A stretch of 24,176 nt of DNA, taken from the NCBI GenBank assembly GCA_900538385.1, contig UWSO01000032.1, positions 1-24,176 on the forward strand. The letters are read 5' to 3'. Position 1 is the first letter of the stretch. Every line of letters begins with the position of its first letter. Under the pieces are notes generated by a model. That model was not told the DNA's origin. It did no database searches and was given only the letters and a program-made list of their open reading frames with translations. The translations under genes and the position numbers were made by a program. The stretch is from an uncultured Porphyromonas sp. Lineage in GTDB: Bacteria; Bacteroidota; Bacteroidia; Bacteroidales; Porphyromonadaceae. Shown piece by piece: positions 14,865 through 23,107 of the stretch.

Positions 14865-15010
14865 GATCTGAGGCGCAGCTAACCCGCAGTAAGGTCTCGA
14901 CGGTGCATCCCTACTACGGCTTACTCGTCAGGGCGTTGGGCAGGCTGGTGATGGGGCTTACGGAGTCTTCGTGCTGGGCGGGGTATGGAGCTTCTTTGCG
15001 CAGATAAGCT
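14865..15010. other. Gene-free stretch with a decayed repeat end
   Basis: No credible gene. Positions 14903-14929 resemble one end of the palindromic repeat family: against the 28-base right end of copy 2, I count 21 matching positions, including TCCCTAC and TTACTCGTC. No opposite end is visible nearby, so it may be a solo remnant. Confidence 0.4.
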
Positions 15011-15018
15011 TATCTTTG
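15011..15018 (+). promoter_or_regulatory. Promoter -7 box for the GH3 lipoprotein gene
   Basis: TATCTTTG is a full match to TAnnTTTG. The predicted start falls near 15025, after the upstream in-frame ATG at 15023, which supports starting translation at 15092. No properly spaced -33 box is evident. Confidence 0.5.
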
Positions 15019-15091
15019 CAGTATGAAGTTTACAATCCAGTTAGAGCATTGGCTCATTTCGCTCGGAGAGCGACTACGAGGCGGGCAGCCT

Positions 15092-16333
15092 ATGCGGCGT
15101 CTTACTGTCCTTGGCATGTCGCTGGGGATGCTGGTCAGCTGTGCTGGCGGTACTACCACGGCACAGCAACTGCCGACACATCTTGTGGAGGCGAGTGAGC
15201 GCACATCAGACTCGCTCGTTCGTGTCGCTAGCGACTGGCTCAACACGCTCACCATCGAGGAGCAGATCGGTCAGCTGATCATCCCGATCTGGGAGCCTCG
15301 CTATGACGCTGCCTCTCGGGAGCGCTATTTGCGGCTCATAGACCAGATTCATCCTGGGGGTATCCTCTTTCGCAAGGGGGAGCCTTACGACCAGTATCGG
15401 CTGACCCGTCTCCTTCAGGAGCATTCACGCACGCCTCTGCTGATCACAGCCGATGCAGAGTGGGGGCTGGCGATGCGCCTACAGGGGACGATACGCTATC
15501 CACGTATGAAGCTACTGGCTGACCACTGCACGCCTGAGGAGATGTACACCCTCGGGCAGCATATGGCGCAGCAGTGCCGTGTGATGGGCATCCATGTGAG
15601 CTTTGCACCCGTGCTGGATGTCAATAATAATCCGAAGAACCCGGTCATCGGCACCCGCAGCCTAGGAGCTACGCCCGACATTGTGATCTCGCATGGACTA
15701 GCCTTGGCAAAGGGTCTAGAGGATGGCGGGGTACTGTCGGTCGCGAAGCATTTCCCCGGGCATGGCAACACGGACAAGGATTCGCACAAGACGCTCCCCA
15801 CCGTGTCGGGTACTCTAGAGGAGCTCGAGCGGGTGGAGCTAGCACCCTTTCGCGCTTACATAGAGGCTGGTCTCGGGGGTATCATGGTAGCACATCTCTC
15901 GGTGCCGGCTCTGGAGCCTAACGTGACCTGTCCATCCTCATTGAGTCACGCTATCGTGACGGGCTTGCTGCGTGAGCAGTTGGGCTTTAAGGGGCTTATT
16001 TTCACCGATGGACTGGAGATGCGAGGCGTACAGCGTGCGGAGGGTTTGCCTATATCTGTGGCTGCCATCTTAGCGGGCAATGACCTGCTCCTGGGCCCTC
16101 TAGATCCGCCGGCGAGCTACGAGGAGCTGCTCTCAGCTTATCGTACGGGGACTCTCTCGGAGGAGACGATCCGAGATCGTTGCCTGCGCATCCTCTGCTA
16201 CAAGCTTCTGCTCCATGTGGGCGAGGCTAGCGAGAGACCACTATATAATAAGGAAGAGCTATACGAGGCGCTGCATACGCCTGAGCTAGTCTCTTTTGCC
16301 GAGCAACTACAGAACAAAGTATCTAAGAAATAA
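15092..16333 (+). CDS. GH3 beta-N-acetylglucosaminidase-like lipoprotein
   Basis: A glycoside hydrolase family 3 enzyme of the single-domain, NagZ-like kind, probably cleaving terminal GlcNAc from peptidoglycan fragments or glycans. From ATG 15092 it has 413 residues and begins with a lipoprotein signal: MRRLTVLGMSLGMLVSC, lipobox LVSC with C17. The upstream ATG at 15023 would bury this signal and lies at the predicted transcription start. KHFPGHGNTDKDSH carries the family's Asp-His general acid/base dyad (D230, H232), and IFTDGLEM holds the nucleophile D306. There is no C-terminal beta-lactamase-like domain. Unlike cytosolic NagZ it should be membrane-anchored, so periplasmic or surface glycan turnover is likely. 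The aminotransferase-like gene follows 42 bp downstream. Confidence 0.88.
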   Translation: MRRLTVLGMSLGMLVSCAGGTTTAQQLPTHLVEASERTSDSLVRVASDWLNTLTIEEQIGQLIIPIWEPRYDAASRERYLRLIDQIHPGGILFRKGEPYDQYRLTRLLQEHSRTPLLITADAEWGLAMRLQGTIRYPRMKLLADHCTPEEMYTLGQHMAQQCRVMGIHVSFAPVLDVNNNPKNPVIGTRSLGATPDIVISHGLALAKGLEDGGVLSVAKHFPGHGNTDKDSHKTLPTVSGTLEELERVELAPFRAYIEAGLGGIMVAHLSVPALEPNVTCPSSLSHAIVTGLLREQLGFKGLIFTDGLEMRGVQRAEGLPISVAAILAGNDLLLGPLDPPASYEELLSAYRTGTLSEETIRDRCLRILCYKLLLHVGEASERPLYNKEELYEALHTPELVSFAEQLQNKVSKK

Positions 16334-16375
16334 CATTCACAGCGCACACTTAGCTATCTAAATAAGCCTAGTACG

Positions 16376-17401
16376 ATGAAAAAGAACACTCCAAGCATTA
16401 CAACTACAGCGTGTCCACCCTTACAGTTTGACACCTCTACCTGGTTTGCCCCTGAGCTGACGAAGCTCTCAGAGCATCTCAACGATCGTATGGTCGAGAT
16501 GATGCGCTTTTACCCCGAGAGCGACTACAAGACGCTGCGCACTATGATCTCCAAGCGCAACGCGCTGCATGTAGACAATATAGTGATCACGGCTGGTCGT
16601 ACGGCAGCCTTCTACGCAATCGCAGAGGCTTTCGCAGGAAAGAAAGGTGAGATCCTCGTCCCCTCCTATCAGCACTATGAACTAGCCACCAAGCGGTACG
16701 GCTGGCAGCTGACCTATCTGCCAGAAGATCTCGAGACGCAGGAGATAAAGCTCGAGGGACAAGAGTTTTGCTGGATCTGCTCGCCAAATAATCCTACAGG
16801 ACGCTTGCGTTCTCGTGCTGAGTTGTTGGATCTCATAGGGCGTTACCCATCGGTCTACTTTGTGATAGATCAGTCGTACGCAACCTTTACGACACAGCCT
16901 ACGCTTACGCTCAGTGATGTGAAGAGCCACCCCAACATTATCTTCGTCAGTTCATTCACACAGACATACGGCTTGCCAGGACTGCGCATCGGCTATGTGA
17001 CAGCTGACAAGAAGGTTGTCAAGGAGATAGAAAAAGTAGTCGACCCGTGGTCGGTCAGCACGATGGCGGTCGAGGTGGCAAAGTATATCCTGATTCACCC
17101 GGCACAGTTTACGCTCCCGATCCGTAAGTGGCAGCGCAATGCCCTCGAGCTAGAGACTAAGCTTCGCCAGATAGATGGTATCGAGGTGATGCCGAGCGAT
17201 GCACCCTTTTTCCTTGTTCAGATACACTGTGCCACAGCAGCTGAGCTGATCAAGTATCTACTCGAGGAGCACAATATAGCGCTCTACGATGCGACCAAGC
17301 TGCGCGGGATCAAGGACGAGGTGGTGCGTATCACCTCCCGTGATGCGACAGACAATGCGAAGCTCGTAGAGGCTATCGCAGCTTTTTGTGAGAGTCGGTA
17401 G
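16376..17401 (+). CDS. Aminotransferase-fold protein lacking the PLP lysine
   Basis: A 341-residue fold-type I protein resembling histidinol-phosphate aminotransferase and CobD-like enzymes. Many family features remain: TAGRTAAFYAIAEAF (72-86), SPNNPTG (136-142), the PLP-pyridine aspartate D165 with Y168 in FVIDQSYATF, GLPGLRIGY (199-207), and VRITSR with R318 near the end. In the Schiff-base motif, usually S-x-S/T-K, the sequence reads SSFTQTYGLPGLR: codon CAG at 16961-16963 gives Q196 where lysine is expected. A single base change separates CAG from AAG. The frame is intact. It may be a pseudoenzyme, an altered PLP enzyme, or contain a sequencing error. It lies between the GH3 gene and rseC; its substrate is unknown. 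Confidence 0.8.
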   Translation: MKKNTPSITTTACPPLQFDTSTWFAPELTKLSEHLNDRMVEMMRFYPESDYKTLRTMISKRNALHVDNIVITAGRTAAFYAIAEAFAGKKGEILVPSYQHYELATKRYGWQLTYLPEDLETQEIKLEGQEFCWICSPNNPTGRLRSRAELLDLIGRYPSVYFVIDQSYATFTTQPTLTLSDVKSHPNIIFVSSFTQTYGLPGLRIGYVTADKKVVKEIEKVVDPWSVSTMAVEVAKYILIHPAQFTLPIRKWQRNALELETKLRQIDGIEVMPSDAPFFLVQIHCATAAELIKYLLEEHNIALYDATKLRGIKDEVVRITSRDATDNAKLVEAIAAFCESR

Positions 17402-17483
17402 GAGGCTCTGATAGCACTGCTTCGGAGGGGCGTCACACAGCATCTCGTGCTCGAGTACCATACTTAGACTAATTATTTATTGC

Positions 17484-17491
17484 TACCTTTG
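17484..17491 (+). promoter_or_regulatory. Promoter -7 box for the rseC-rnf operon
   Basis: TACCTTTG matches TAnnTTTG exactly, 27-34 bp upstream of the rseC ATG (17518), in an AT-rich stretch. The -33 element is poorly matched. It is the only strong promoter-like box before the seven-gene cluster. Confidence 0.6.
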
Positions 17492-17517
17492 TAATTGCGA
17501 AAGTTGTTGCAATGTGA

Positions 17518-17952
17518 ATGATAGAGCCGATGAAATCTGAATGTATAGCGCGAAATGCTACCATAACTGCCATAGAAGGTGGGGAGGTGCGTCTCACGGT
17601 GCTACGCCCATCTGCTTGTAGTAACTGCGAGGCTGCAGGGCATTGCCACGCCTCAGAGAGCCGTCTAGAGACGATCACGCTCGATCGCTCGCAGCTCCCT
17701 GGCGAGGTGGCTGTCGGCGATCAGGTCTCTCTCGAGATGCGTAGCTCGCTGGGCATGCGTGCTGTACTTCTCACGATGATCATCCCTACCATTCTCATCA
17801 TTGCTATAACCATCATCTTAAGCTACCTAGAGGCAGGTACGCTGGCTCAGATATTGATCGCTCTGGGTGTAGCCGCGGCATATATGCTCCTGCTATGGCT
17901 CTTACGTGACCGGTTTGAGCGAACCTTTGCCTTTACCGTGCGAAAAAAGTAA
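17518..17952 (+). CDS. rseC: RseC/MucC family protein (SoxR-reducing system)
   Basis: A 144-residue inner-membrane protein with an N-terminal soluble part and two membrane helices (about 79-102 and 107-129). The soluble part has the family's cysteine cluster, SACSNCEAAGHC (about 33-44). In E. coli RseC acts with the Rnf-like Rsx complex to keep SoxR reduced, and in Bacteroidetes the gene commonly heads the rnf operon, as here. A role as an Rnf accessory or assembly factor is therefore more likely than sigma-E control. ATG 17518 or ATG 17530 could be the start. The stop lies 16 bp before rnfB. Confidence 0.85.
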   Translation: MIEPMKSECIARNATITAIEGGEVRLTVLRPSACSNCEAAGHCHASESRLETITLDRSQLPGEVAVGDQVSLEMRSSLGMRAVLLTMIIPTILIIAITIILSYLEAGTLAQILIALGVAAAYMLLLWLLRDRFERTFAFTVRKK

Positions 17953-17968
17953 GTTCATACACACTCCT

Positions 17969-18898
17969 ATGACAATACTACCCACCATACTTGTCCTCGT
18001 AGTGATAGCACTCATCAGTGCCGTCCTACTCTTTATCACCTCCAAGAAGTTTGAAGTAAAAGAAGACCCGCGCATTGCTGAGGTCGCAGAGGTCCTTCCT
18101 CAGGCCAACTGCGGTGGCTGTGGTCACCCTGGCTGTGCCGGCTTTGCTAAGGCTTGCTGCGAAGCCTCCTCTCTCGAGGGGCTCTGGTGCCCCGTGGGCG
18201 GAGAGCCTGTCATGACGAAGGTCGCAGAGATCCTCGGTCAGAGCGTTGCCAAGAGCGATCCGCTCGTAGCGGTCGTCCGCTGTAACGGTACCTGCGAGGC
18301 GCGTCCACGAGTCAATACTTATATAGGAGCCAAGAGTTGCAAGATCGAGTCGACCCTTTATAGTGGCGAAACAGGCTGTAGCTACGGCTGTCTAGGCAAC
18401 GGCGACTGCGTCGCTGTGTGCGACTTTGATGCGATCCACATGAACCCCGAGACCGGGCTTCCCGAGGTGGACGAAGATAAGTGTACCGCCTGTGGATCTT
18501 GTGTCAAGGCTTGCCCAAAGATGATTATCGAGCTCCGCAAGAAGGGTCCCAAGGGACGCCGTCTCTACGTCAGCTGCGTCAATAAGGACAAGGGTGGCGT
18601 GGCACGTAAGGCTTGCGCCAACGCTTGTATCGGATGTAGCAAGTGCTTTAAGGTATGCCAGTTTGAGGCAATTACGATAGAGAACAATCTCGCTTACATA
18701 GACCACCAGAAGTGCCGTCTATGTCGTAAGTGCGCAGCTGAGTGCCCGACGGGAGCTATCCATGAGGTCAACTTCCCGCCACGCAAGGAACCTGCAGCAA
18801 AGCCAGCGCCCGCCGACAAGCCTGCTCCAGCCATGGCAACAGCCGCTGCCACTCCTGCTGCTACCTCCTCAACAGCATCTGTACCTCAGAAAGATTAA
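17969..18898 (+). CDS. rnfB: Rnf complex subunit B (polyferredoxin)
   Basis: Entry subunit of the Rnf ferredoxin:NAD+ oxidoreductase, taking electrons from reduced ferredoxin. 309 residues: one N-terminal membrane helix (about 5-23), then the RnfB-type cluster C48-x2-C51-x4-C56 with C74 in CPVGG, then four ferredoxin-like cysteine groups at 137-151, 172-182, 220-230 and 249-259. The tail (about 274-309) is an Ala/Pro/Lys-rich, probably disordered stretch. An in-frame ATG at 17906 overlaps rseC and lacks the membrane start, so ATG 17969 is used. rnfC starts 9 bp after the stop. Confidence 0.95.
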   Translation: MTILPTILVLVVIALISAVLLFITSKKFEVKEDPRIAEVAEVLPQANCGGCGHPGCAGFAKACCEASSLEGLWCPVGGEPVMTKVAEILGQSVAKSDPLVAVVRCNGTCEARPRVNTYIGAKSCKIESTLYSGETGCSYGCLGNGDCVAVCDFDAIHMNPETGLPEVDEDKCTACGSCVKACPKMIIELRKKGPKGRRLYVSCVNKDKGGVARKACANACIGCSKCFKVCQFEAITIENNLAYIDHQKCRLCRKCAAECPTGAIHEVNFPPRKEPAAKPAPADKPAPAMATAAATPAATSSTASVPQKD

Positions 18899-18907
18899 CA
18901 CGAAGCT

Positions 18908-20260
18908 ATGGCAAAGACATTCAGAATAGGGGGTATCCATCCCCACGACCATAAGATTAGCGCAGGGGTACCTATCACGGTCGTTGCCCCTCCCGATGAG
19001 GTGGTCATCACCTTAGCACAGCATATCGGAGCACCAGCCACGCCAGTCGTCAGTAAGGGCGACCAGGTGCGCGTGGGCACGCTCCTAGGCAAAGCAGGCG
19101 GCTTTGTCTCGGCAAATATTCACTCCTCCGTCTCGGGCACCGTTACCAAGGTGGACCAAATAACAGACGCTAGTGGCTTTAAGAAGCCCGCCATCTTTAT
19201 CAAAGTAGAGGGCGATGAGTGGGAGGACTACATTGACCAGACAGATACGCTCATCACGGAGACGGAGCTAGACCCTAAGCAGATTATCGACCGTATAGCT
19301 GAGATGGGCATCGTCGGTATGGGCGGTGCGACCTTCCCCACCCATGTCAAGCTCTCGCCCCCTCCAGGGCAGAGTGCTGACTACGTCATCATCAACGCTG
19401 TCGAGTGTGAGCCCTACCTCACGAGCGATGACGCACTCATGCGTGTCAAGGCGATGGAAATCATGGTGGGCTGTGCCATCATTATGAAAGCTACAGGCAC
19501 TCCACGAACGCTCATCGGCATCGAGGTCAATAAGCCAGAAGCTATCCGCACGATGCGAGACGCAGCCGAGCGGGCGAAGGCATTCCTCCCCGAGGGGCAG
19601 AGCATCGCTGTCGTACCGCTCAAGAAGCGCTACCCGCAAGGTGGCGAGAAGCAGCTCATCGATGCACTCATACGCAAGCAGGTTGCCTCAGGTGCGCTGC
19701 CTATCTCTACGGGTGCTATCGTGCAGAATGTCGGGACCACCTTCGCTATCTACGAGGCGGTCATGAAGCACAAGCCACTCATCGAGCGCATCATCACAGT
19801 CACCGGACGAGCTATCGCACATCCCTCCAACTTCAAGGCGCGTATCGGTACGCCTATGCAGACGCTCATCGATGCTGCGGGAGGTTATGCTGAGGAGCCT
19901 GGCAAAATCATCGGTGGTGGCCCTATGATGGGTCGCGCACTTGTGAACACGGAGGTACCCGTCGCCAAGGGGTCGTCAGGACTACTTATCCTCTCCGCCA
20001 AGGAGTCGACACGTCCCGAGATGCACGACTGCATACGCTGCGGTAAGTGCGTATCGGTCTGCCCGATGGGACTCAACCCCGCCTTCCTCATGCGTGACAC
20101 CATCTACAAAGACTGGGAGAGTACCGAGCACAACTACATCGCCGACTGCATCGAGTGCGGCTCTTGTAGCTACACCTGCCCAGCGGGACGTCCGCTCCTC
20201 GACTACATACGTGTCGGCAAGCAGACCGTCATGGGTATCATGCGAGCCCGCAAGAAGTAA
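18908..20260 (+). CDS. rnfC: Rnf complex subunit C
   Basis: Peripheral subunit that binds FMN and NADH and carries two [4Fe-4S] clusters. 450 residues: the N-terminal TFRIGGIHPHDHK start, the FMN/NADH-binding Rossmann-like region with GMGGATFPTHVKL and INAVECEPYLTSDD, an SLBB-type region, and C-terminal cluster motifs CIRCGKCVSVCP (C375-C385) and CIECGSCSYTCP (C414-C424). The ATG at 18908 lies 9 bp after rnfB. It lacks the long C-terminal repeat extension of the E. coli homologue and matches the compact form. Confidence 0.95.
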   Translation: MAKTFRIGGIHPHDHKISAGVPITVVAPPDEVVITLAQHIGAPATPVVSKGDQVRVGTLLGKAGGFVSANIHSSVSGTVTKVDQITDASGFKKPAIFIKVEGDEWEDYIDQTDTLITETELDPKQIIDRIAEMGIVGMGGATFPTHVKLSPPPGQSADYVIINAVECEPYLTSDDALMRVKAMEIMVGCAIIMKATGTPRTLIGIEVNKPEAIRTMRDAAERAKAFLPEGQSIAVVPLKKRYPQGGEKQLIDALIRKQVASGALPISTGAIVQNVGTTFAIYEAVMKHKPLIERIITVTGRAIAHPSNFKARIGTPMQTLIDAAGGYAEEPGKIIGGGPMMGRALVNTEVPVAKGSSGLLILSAKESTRPEMHDCIRCGKCVSVCPMGLNPAFLMRDTIYKDWESTEHNYIADCIECGSCSYTCPAGRPLLDYIRVGKQTVMGIMRARKK

Positions 20261-20312
20261 TACACACTGAGACAGATCACCGATCCTCATCATCGACTAC
20301 GATATATAGCTT

Positions 20313-21302
20313 ATGGCACAACAAGTCATCGTATCACCCTCACCGCATATCCATAGCGGTGACACCATTAGCAAGAATATGTATGGGGTGCTGATTGCTT
20401 TGATACCAGCATTCCTCGTCATGCTCTACCAGTTTAGGACTGACGCTTTACTTATCACCGCTATCTCGGTAGCCTCCTGTATGCTCACGGAGTGGGTCAT
20501 CACCCGCTTCTTCCTGCATCGTCCCTGTCGTCTGCTCGACGGCTCGGCGCTCCTGACAGGCGTCATCCTAGCCTTCAACCTCCCCGCCTCGCTCCCCTGG
20601 TGGCTCGTCCTGATGGGTGGCGTCGTCGCTATCGGCATTGGCAAGATGGCTTTCGGAGGACTGGGCAATAACATCTTCAACCCTGCGCTCGTCGGGCGTG
20701 TCTTCCTCCTCATCTCCTATCCAGCACAGATGACTACCTGGAAGACTCCTGCCCGTCTTGCCGAGCAAGCTGCCGATGCAGTCACAGGAGCAACCCCTCT
20801 AGGCATCCTCAAGTCAGGAGCCATCGATCAGCTGCCTGACTCGCTACAGCTCCTCGTTGGCTTCAACTTCTCCTCCATGGGAGAGGTGAGTGCCATCGCT
20901 ATCCTCATCGGCTTAGCTTATCTACTCATCCGTCGCATCATCACGTGGCACACACCTGTGGCTATCATCGTCTCCGCTTTCGTACTGAGTGGTATCATGC
21001 ACCTCTACGACCCAGCGATGTACGCTAGTCCCTTCTTCCACCTACTGACGGGTGGTCTGCTCTTTGGTGCAGTCTTTATGGCGACCGACTACGTCACCTC
21101 GCCTATCTCGCACCGTGCGCAGCTCATCTACGGCTGTATGATTGGGTTCCTCACCGTCATCATCCGCTTGTGGGGCTCTTACCCTGAGGGTATGTCCTTT
21201 GCCATCCTCATTATGAATGCGTTCACCCCACTACTCAACACCTACATCAAGCCACGTCACTTCGGTCATGTGGTCAAATCTAGAAAGGAGGCTAAAAGAT
21301 GA
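20313..21302 (+). CDS. rnfD: Rnf complex subunit D
   Basis: Integral membrane subunit with covalently bound FMN, homologous to NqrB. 329 residues with multiple hydrophobic helices. The motif DAVTGATPLG contains the expected flavinylation threonine, T161. GNNIFNPALVGRVFL (118-132) and ATDYVTSPIS near the end are typical of the family. A 52-bp gap follows rnfC. The stop overlaps the rnfG start by 4 bp (ATGA, 21299-21302), suggesting coupled translation. Confidence 0.94.
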   Translation: MAQQVIVSPSPHIHSGDTISKNMYGVLIALIPAFLVMLYQFRTDALLITAISVASCMLTEWVITRFFLHRPCRLLDGSALLTGVILAFNLPASLPWWLVLMGGVVAIGIGKMAFGGLGNNIFNPALVGRVFLLISYPAQMTTWKTPARLAEQAADAVTGATPLGILKSGAIDQLPDSLQLLVGFNFSSMGEVSAIAILIGLAYLLIRRIITWHTPVAIIVSAFVLSGIMHLYDPAMYASPFFHLLTGGLLFGAVFMATDYVTSPISHRAQLIYGCMIGFLTVIIRLWGSYPEGMSFAILIMNAFTPLLNTYIKPRHFGHVVKSRKEAKR

Positions 21303-22444
21303 AGAAGCTACCCTCTACACTCCCCAACATGATCCTCTCACTCGGGATCATCTGTCTGATTATAGCTGGTATTCTAGCTTTGGTCAATGTAGCAACCAAA
21401 GATACCATCGCACAGGCCGAGACGAAAGCTAAGGTCGAGGCAATCAAAGAGATTGTCCCCGCCTTTGACAATAATCCTTACGAAGAGCGAGACACCGTCG
21501 CACTCGAGGGTGAGGGCTCCCTCGCCGTCTATCCCGCCACGCAGGGTGGACAGCCTGTCGGCTACGCCATCGAGACCTACACCGATGCCGGCTTCGCTGG
21601 TCACATAGATATTATGGTAGGCTTTGATATGGAGAGCCAGATCGTCGGCTTCAAGGTACTCAAGCACGAGGAGACCCCCGGACTAGGTGCTAAGATACAG
21701 GAGTGGTTCACCTCTCCCGCACCTAATGCTGACCTTATCCGTGATGTGCGAGGGCTTAACATGAGCCAAGCTTCGCCCCTGAAGGTCTCTAAGGACCACG
21801 GTAAGGTTGACGCCATAACCGCTGCGACCATCTCCAGTAGAGCCTTCATTGATGCCCTCGAGCGAGCTTATCGAGCTTATCAGAGCGTCGTCGGTGAGGG
21901 AGGCCCCACGGCACAGCCCACCGAGAGCAACTGTGCGCTTCCCGAGCGAGAGGTCATCGACAGCCTCTTCAACACGTTGCTCCCCGCTTATCGTCTTGTG
22001 GACAAAGCGAAGAGTGGCACCACCGACGAAGGCACTCCCTGGCTGACTCAGAGCTATGGTCCCAACAATATGAGCGAGACGACAGGCCTACTCGTCGTCA
22101 CTACCAGCGACGATGATTACGAGGGCCGTTGCTTGCCGATGCTTGTCTGCTTTGACAATAATGGCGCGCTCGCAGCCTTTGCCATCGCTGATCTCAATGC
22201 TAAGGGCAGGCTCATCTCCATCAGTAATCAATATGGAGGCAACCAAGACCCCGCTACCACCAAGCCCTCGAAGAAGTCTCTCATCGGCAAGAAGGTCACA
22301 CCCTCTAGTCTCAAGCTTCGCGAAGATGGCGGATCTATAGACGCTGTCACAGAATCTACGGTCTCTTCACGCGCTGTTCTCCAGGGCATCGCTCGTGCGC
22401 AGCGCATCTTTGTAGAGGCTTCTGCCAACGAATCAACTAAGTAA
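21299..22444 (+). CDS. rnfG: Rnf complex subunit G, double FMN-domain form
   Basis: Subunit that carries covalent FMN on the outer face of the inner membrane. It has 381 residues, against roughly 200-240 for most RnfG. A membrane helix lies at 11-31. Domain 1 (about 40-195) has YAIETYTDAGFAGHIDIMVGFD, HEETPGLG and the flavinylation-type motif DAITAATISSRA with T177. Domain 2 (about 215-375) repeats the pattern: LLVVTTSDDDYEGRCLPMLV, FDNNGALAAF, then DAVTESTVSSRAV with T354, exactly 177 residues after T177. Domain 2 lacks the HEETPGLG segment. This looks like an internal duplication; whether the second site binds FMN is unknown. The gene overlaps rnfD and lies 9 bp before rnfE. Confidence 0.9.
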   Translation: MKKLPSTLPNMILSLGIICLIIAGILALVNVATKDTIAQAETKAKVEAIKEIVPAFDNNPYEERDTVALEGEGSLAVYPATQGGQPVGYAIETYTDAGFAGHIDIMVGFDMESQIVGFKVLKHEETPGLGAKIQEWFTSPAPNADLIRDVRGLNMSQASPLKVSKDHGKVDAITAATISSRAFIDALERAYRAYQSVVGEGGPTAQPTESNCALPEREVIDSLFNTLLPAYRLVDKAKSGTTDEGTPWLTQSYGPNNMSETTGLLVVTTSDDDYEGRCLPMLVCFDNNGALAAFAIADLNAKGRLISISNQYGGNQDPATTKPSKKSLIGKKVTPSSLKLREDGGSIDAVTESTVSSRAVLQGIARAQRIFVEASANESTK

Positions 22445-22453
22445 TGCACCGCC

Positions 22454-23044
22454 ATGAATAAGTATATCAAGACAATTACCAATGGTATCATTACGGAGAA
22501 CCCCACCTTCGTGCTTCTCCTCGGTATGTGTCCTACCTTGGCGACCACCACGTCGGCCATCAACGGACTCAGCATGGGACTAGCCACCACCTTCGTGCTT
22601 ATCTGTTCCAATGTGATGATCTCCCTCCTGAAGCGACTCATACCTGATGCGGTACGTATCCCCGCCTTTATTGTAGTCATCGCAGGCTTCGTCACCGTAC
22701 TGCAGATGATCATCAAAGCATACCTACCAGCACTCGACCAGAGTCTGGGTATCTTCATCCCGCTGATCGTGGTCAACTGTATCGTCCTCGGACGTGCTGA
22801 GTCAACCGCCTCCAAGAGTAGCGTTGGCATATCGCTCTTTGACGGTATCGGCATCGGACTAGGCTTTACCATCGGACTTACCCTCCTAGGCATCGTACGT
22901 GAGATGCTCGGTGGCGGTTCGTTCTTTGGTCTGACCGCTTATCCCAACGACTTCTCCGCACTACTCTTCGTGCTGCCTCCGGGAGCCTTCATCGCTCTAG
23001 GACTACTCATCGGCATCTATCACGCTATCTCTAAGAAGCAATAG
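22454..23044 (+). CDS. rnfE: Rnf complex subunit E
   Basis: Integral membrane subunit of 196 residues with about six helices, homologous to NqrD and RnfA. Conserved cysteines lie in LLLGMCPTLA (C26) and VVNCIVLGRAE (C108), which in the related complexes contribute to an iron centre shared with subunit A at the membrane middle. The N-terminus ENPTFVLLLGMCP and the REMLGGGSFFG segment are typical. rnfA follows after 63 bp. Confidence 0.95.
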   Translation: MNKYIKTITNGIITENPTFVLLLGMCPTLATTTSAINGLSMGLATTFVLICSNVMISLLKRLIPDAVRIPAFIVVIAGFVTVLQMIIKAYLPALDQSLGIFIPLIVVNCIVLGRAESTASKSSVGISLFDGIGIGLGFTIGLTLLGIVREMLGGGSFFGLTAYPNDFSALLFVLPPGAFIALGLLIGIYHAISKKQ

Positions 23045-23107
23045 ATCCAACCCACGAGACGTAAAGGCTAACCCTAGCCACTACCCACCACACAGACACT
23101 TACTACT

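Noticed and set aside
14601..14871. Two short open frames, one per strand, across the MITE
   Set aside because: They span element boundaries and host DNA and encode nothing like a transposase.
15023..15091. Earlier in-frame start for the GH3 gene
   Set aside because: It would hide the lipoprotein signal peptide and lies at the predicted transcription start.
17906..17968. Earlier in-frame start for rnfB
   Set aside because: It would overlap rseC by 47 bp and put 21 unrelated residues before the conserved N-terminal membrane helix.
22228..22893. 221-codon minus-strand open frame
   Set aside because: Antisense to rnfG and rnfE, both clearly real; the low-complexity translation is typical of a shadow frame.
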